64,000 nucleotides of DNA from Torreya grandis (Eukaryota > Streptophyta > Pinopsida > Cupressales > Taxaceae): positions 714,501 to 778,500 of the forward strand of contig JARHVA010006313.1 in the NCBI GenBank assembly GCA_037957365.1, read 5' to 3'. Below the pieces are notes generated by a model. That model saw nothing but the letters and a program-made list of their open reading frames with translations. It was not told the DNA's origin and did not search any database. A program made the translations under genes and the position numbers. Numbering within the stretch: the stretch's first letter is position 1; every line of letters starts with the position of its first letter. Shown here piece by piece: positions 58,835 to 64,000 of this stretch.

Positions 58835-61282
58835 TGTAGACACTAAAATTTGGTACAAAACCATCTTTAATGTCCTTTATTAAAACATTTTACATATAAT
58901 CTATTGATGATGAATGAAGTATCTATTGAAACCTTTATTTGGGTCTTCCCTTTCTATTTCATTCATTTTTTTTTGTCAATTTTCCACATTTTTCTCATTT
59001 AATCAATATTTTCATGGGGATCCCCAATTATTTCTTTTAACTATCTATGTGTTTTCTAGATAATTTTGTGTCTTCTAGGTAGGTTTGAGCCTATGAGCTT
59101 GTCTATGATGAGTAGACTTATCCAAGCATAAGTTTTAGATTTATTTATAGTCACATTTCATTTAGGCCATTCTCTTTTCTTGTTCGGTCTTGTTTGGTTA
59201 GTTTTAACATGCCAATGAGTCTCTTAATTTGAATTTAAAATCTATATAAATACAAAAGTAATCTAAAGTATTAAGGCATTCTATACTATCAAAAGTTACA
59301 CAAATAATAAATGTTATCTATAGAATTTTTTTAAGATAAATATCAAAGGTACAAAGATTAAATAAATATTTGCATGCTTGTGCCAAGGGTAAAATAGGAG
59401 AAAGAGCATTTAGACTTCCATTCATAATTTCACATAAGCAAATTAATGGATAACTACATCTAGTTTGAGACATATTCAAAGTATTTCTAGTGTAGTGCAG
59501 TTCTTGGTCATTTAATGGGGATTGACCAAGGTTACTCCAAACCAATCACTTTCACTAGATACCCCCTAGTTTGATATGAAATTTGTTTATGTGCATGAAA
59601 TTAGGTTTTTACATTTCAATTATTTTCATGCAACATTTTAGGTCTAAAAGTGCATCAATATTCTCAGTCAACAAATGATAAGGTGGAAAAACATGTATAA
59701 TTTTTCATATTATACACATATAATTCTACATCTAAGGACATAGCCACCCTATGTTCTTATCTATGGAATATGAACTTATCTGGAGACATTTTGAGATTAT
59801 GTCTCTAATCCTGAACCAACATAATCACGTCTTATTCTGAATTTCACTATCAAACATCAGTAATAGTCAAAAGAAAACCCAAATCTAATATAAGTTGAAA
59901 TTATTACTATTTTTTTCTAAAAATAGAATATTACTATTTTTATCAAGCTATAATCATAATTATTAGTTAATTATACATTTTTATCATTCTAATTTATTCA
60001 ACAATTTGATGCCTATTAGTTTATTTTTAATTAAAAAATAGGGTAAAACTAAATGTATGAATTCCAAATGTTTATTTGTAGACTATCAATGTGATCTATC
60101 AATTCTCAATTAGTATTTAAAAGGATTAAAGGCATTAACATCTAGTGGTTAAAAACTTTTTGTAGTATGTTTTGGGATTATCAATATATTAACCTCAAAT
60201 CACCTAGGCTCTTTTATAGTTGACAATGGTAGATGTCTTTCATGGTCATAAATAATAATAAAATTCATATTTTTATGAGATATACCTATGGATACTTAAT
60301 TTCTAAAATGATACAACCATCTCATGAATAACTCCTTAGTCATTCAATCACTAGGATGAGCCACCATGCAATAAATTGACTCACATCCCTTGATGTAATT
60401 ATATGAAACTTTTTGACATTTGAATAAGTAAAAATAATGGATAGACTACCCTAAAACATTGAGACAACATAGAATTGTTAGCCATTCTCTACTGCAAATA
60501 ATGATGTTGGGCACATTCTTACAATCCTTCATGGTAATTACCCTCATACCATAATTTATCCTTGCTTGGATTCGTATCTTATTAAAATTCCATATTCTAC
60601 CTTGACCAATATAAGATTTTTTATATATGATAGTCAATTTGTCATTAAATTTTCTAACCAGATATAATCACAACCTTATTACACCATCATTTTATTGTCC
60701 TTTAATAGTTCTTAAGACCAAGTTTGGGTGTCATTTTTTTAATCCTTCCCACTATGATATTCCTAAAAATGCAACTCAAAATGGAGTGGCTCTAATTTCA
60801 CAAATTTTTTCAGTGCATGACTTCAAGTGTATTATTCACACTTCATTTCCCAACTCTACCATTTGCTTTCACCTTTCCACAATCTATTTATCCTCTTCTA
60901 TACTCAGAACAAGTGTAGGGCCCCTCTTTTTTGTATTGGTATGACCATTTAGCTAATAAATAACATATATAATTGGTAAATTATGTTTCTCCATTATAAC
61001 TCTTATTTGATAATATTAAATTCAATATCACCTTTGTCCTTTAAAATATCTTTCTCAAATAGAATCATAGTAACTTTTAGTTTTTTTAGTTGTAGTTTTA
61101 CCTATAATAACCATAGTTTCATTTATTTCATACACATTTACTTGATCTCTAATATTTTATATTTATGGCTCTATTTTTGTGATTGTGTATTGATTTACTA
61201 CATCATATTATTGATTTTATTCATGATTAGGTGTTTATCTTTTAAATTAAAACCCTTTTTATTACATAATCATTTCCCCCAT
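58835..61282 (+). repeat. LTR start without identified partner
   Basis: TGTAGACAC after a purine-rich tract suggests a 3' LTR of a plus-strand Ty3 element. Neither its end nor its partner LTR is in view. The open frames at 60627-60944 and 60983-61417 are rich in F, I, L and S with no domain and are most likely chance. The minus-strand frames at 59318 and 60446 are likewise unsupported. Confidence 0.35.
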
Positions 61283-64000
61283 TGTAGACACTATAAAACC
61301 ACACCAACAATTATATATGTTGCAACACACCTTTTTAGGCCCCTTGACCCCCTTAGGTTAGAATATTTATTAACCCCCTTGAAACACCCATTTACCCCTT
61401 ACCCACATTTATCTTAATTAATTAATTAATTAAGCTAATGGAGTTATATTTACACCTCACCCTAACCAAGCACATGGCTAACTTAGTGACACCTTGATTT
61501 AAGACCATTTCCTACCCTAGCATTTAAGTCTTAACCTCCTAGACTATTTCTACCCATATGACCATACTTATTTAAGCAAACTCAAACCATTTCTAATGTT
61601 CTTAATTGAAAAAATTAAGTGAAAAACACTATTTTTTCAAAAATTGGACCATTTATACTTTGATTGATGTTTATTATCCCTTGACTAATGTCAATTAACC
61701 AGGACCAATAGTGGCTACTTAAAGATAGCCTATAACCTTTGCTCAAGAGGTTGAATCATTTGGAATAATAACTAAACTATTGTGCAAAATAGAGTTATCT
61801 AGTGAACGAAAGAACCAATCCAAAGACCAAGAAGTGATTCTTCACTTCAAGAGTAAATATTTAAGTGTTGTTACTCTGCCCATTTTGTTCCAAGCTTCCA
61901 ACCAACTCTCATTCAACTTCAAATCATCCTTAGGATATAAAATTAATAATAGCTAAGTATTCTAGGATTTTTATAAGCTCAATATTTTGTTTTGGTTGTT
62001 TATTATTTTCACCCCTTTTAGTATCTCCCCACATACTCTTTTATGTTGGAATTCTGCAACTCTAACACCTTTTTTTCACCAAATTCACACTAACCATTCC
62101 TAGCCTTTGTAGTTTTAATCCTTTGTGTTTGATATACCCAATTTTTCATTCTTCATTTACAACCATTAACCAACTTTAAAATATCACATAAACCCCTTAC
62201 AATCATCCCAAACCCCTTTTTTTCCTAAAAGCTAAAACTATGACAATACATAGTGATCGACATCTGTCATTCTTGATTGGCATTAGTCTCTGTGTAATTA
62301 TATTTTCCTAAAATATCAAGTTAAAATTACCTATCAACCTTAACCCAAAACCTTGTTTATCAATCCCTATCATAACACAGAGTCAGAAATAAAAATATAA
62401 ATTACACTTTAGCACTTTAGAATTTATTTTACATAAGTTAATGTCATTTTATTGAATCAATCATTTTCCTTGAAAAGAATTTTATTACATTATGTTAAAG
62501 TAATTTTCATTATTTTATGCAAACACTTCTTATCAACATTCTTCAAAACTTACTTTTCTAAAAGGAGTGGATTGAAAACCTTCTAGATAAGTCTTGTACT
62601 TCTTAGATCTGTCACTTGATAGGCAATCCACAGTGGATTGAAAACCTTCCAGATAAGTTTTTTGCTTATTGGATCTATCACTTGATAGGTAATCCACACT
62701 TAAATATTATTAATCAATCAAGTTACTAGTCTTATTCTTATTATATGTCATTACTCCCCAAATAAAGAGGATTACTCCACATTGTGTGGATCACAAAGCA
62801 TGCAACCACATCCAAGCTCATCTACACCTCCCTTTCTTTAGTTATACTTCTTTTTAAAAATAAAAATAAAATTATCTAAAAATATAGTGAAACATTCTAG
62901 GATGCTCGGTGGGACCCTAGAGTTTTCTTGGGTTTGTAGTTATTTTAGGACATTCTAGTTACATTATTAAAATAATCATTCATTGTACTTATTTGTATCT
63001 AACACTAAAACATTATTTTCTTCATTTCTAAATTGAAAATTATAACTTTTAATTTCTTCATTTCAAAATTAAAAAACAAGTACTTATTTTCTTTACTTTA
63101 TTGAATTGGAAAATGCAAAATCATTTATTTTCCTTTATTTTTAAAAAGTGAAAAGGCATTCATCCTAGGATAGGACTTGCATTCTCATCCTATATTTAGG
63201 TACATTCTAGTTATTTTTTACTCATTTAAAGAAATGAAAATTTCCTTTTGGGTTTAAAATCAACCTTAATCCATTAATTTCTTTCATTATTGAGTCGCAT
63301 ATCTTAATTAATTAGTAAATCAATCATAACAATCACTTATTTATACACACATACCAAATCATTTAAACAATCAATTCATAAAACATTAACATAAGTGAAC
63401 TGATTGGGATTTCATCACCTAGAGGCAACGTTCATCCTGACTATCCTACATGGAATTCATCACCAAGGGGAGAACCAACTCATTATGTTGACTAAGTATA
63501 CAATCTAGAAATATACTAGCAAAGCACTCGACACCCTTACATTGTAGTGTGTGCATTGAGGGGGTAGGCCCCACTACCAATCCACATATTAATTTTAATA
63601 CAAATATATTTTGGGCCTAAACAAACCTAAAACCATCCATAGACTACTTATAGTACAAATTTAAAAATACAAGTGGAGTCTCACAAATTCTAAACTTAAG
63701 GCATGATCCCAAAGCAATATAAAAAGAACTCTTAGGATCTAACATAATTTTAGTGTGTGTGATCTTTTTGAATTTTTTCTTATTTTCTCTCTTTTTGAGT
63801 TAATGAGTTTATTTCTATCAAAATTCTAAAACTTTAACCACTTTATTGTATGTATAAATTTAGAGACCAAGCTAACCAAAACCAACCTCACCACCAACAT
63901 TATTCCTTTTCTTCATCCATGCAACACACTCTAGATGTGGAAATATTTCTTAATCATTTTAGGAATCTTGATATGCCTGGTCTTTTTCCTAAGGGGATAT
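61283..64000 (+). repeat. Second TGTAGACAC start and downstream LTR-like sequence
   Basis: TGTAGACACTATAAAACC at 61283 resembles the same LTR start class, but the 12 bases before it are pyrimidine-rich rather than purine-rich, so a 5' LTR edge is the better reading if it is one. Duplicated phrases such as acattctagtta (62943 and 63195) and ttcatcacc (63414 and 63459) occur. No coding sequence is seen to the window end. Confidence 0.35.
62567..62698. repeat. 66-bp tandem repeat, each unit closed by GTGGATTG/CAATCCAC
   Basis: Unit 1 is 62567-62632 and unit 2 is 62633-62698. Both run gtggattgaaaaccttc, agataag, a variable middle, tcacttgatagg and aatccac. The 8-bp ends of unit 1 are perfect reverse complements; unit 2 has one mismatch. 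Each unit could fold into a hairpin. Confidence 0.85.

Noticed and set aside
59318..60637. Minus-strand open frames at 59318-59545 and 60446-60637
   Set aside because: No domain or neighbour supports them; length is within chance for this base composition.
60627..61417. Two successive plus-strand open frames of 105 and 144 codons, the longest in the window
   Set aside because: Composition is dominated by F, I, L, S, Y and H as expected of T- and C-rich DNA; no domain, no sensible start context and no continuity between them.
1..64000. Search for tRNA, rRNA, snoRNA, host exons or a defence or biosynthetic system
   Set aside because: No cloverleaf with CCA-type boxes, no rRNA landmark, no convincing exon with splice sites was seen by eye. 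A tRNAscan, Infernal and protein-to-genome search would be decisive; hits would overturn this.

Overview
The window is a strongly AT-rich stretch of plant nuclear DNA made almost entirely of decayed, nested retrotransposons. I see no credible host protein-coding gene, rRNA, tRNA, CRISPR array or bacterial feature. The large number of old, stop-ridden Ty3/gypsy, LINE and copia-type remnants, and the size of the nests, suggest a seed plant with a very large repeat-rich genome. The style of the Tat-type pol (an extra RNase H placed before the reverse transcriptase) is what I associate with gymnosperm repeats, but the organism is only an inference.

Region 1 (1-19.2 kb) is a nest on three levels. 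The oldest layer is a plus-strand Tat-type Ty3 element whose pol runs from about 14.8 to 19.2 kb. A minus-strand gag-protease element (7002-14663) lies against its 5' side, and an internally deleted plus-strand Ty3 element (window start to 7001) sits inside the left LTR of that second element. Separately, a 990-bp solo LTR (17255-18244) with a 4-of-5 target duplication interrupts the Tat integrase.

Region 2 (19.2-26 kb) has no gene. Its main feature is a degenerate 88-89 bp minisatellite with a nearly palindromic core, accompanied by two long TA arrays.

Region 3 (26-36.1 kb) holds a second gag-protease fragment of the same family as the minus-strand element, a pair of direct repeats that look like LTRs, and a plus-strand Athila-like pol remnant in the order protease, reverse transcriptase, RNase H, integrase.

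Region 4 (about 38.6-52.7 kb) is a plus-strand L1-type LINE with ORF1 (DUF4283-like domain and zinc knuckle) and ORF2 (endonuclease, reverse transcriptase, zf-RVT, RNase H), followed by a coding-like tail I cannot name. It is interrupted by a 2.2-kb chromovirus gag derivative (39796-42035) and by a 4.2-kb minus-strand non-autonomous copia-like element (45885-50105). The latter is complete with 5-bp target duplication, LTRs, Met-tRNA-type primer site and polypurine tract, but has no protein domain.

Region 5 (52.7-64 kb) has no recognisable gene. It contains at least one and perhaps two LTR starts and a tandem 66-bp hairpin repeat.

None of the elements looks autonomous: every reading frame has stops and frameshifts, and several catalytic residues are lost. 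The interest lies in the nest structure, in several non-autonomous derivatives that keep only their replication signals, and in several repeated hairpin or palindromic units. I found no clear new biological system.
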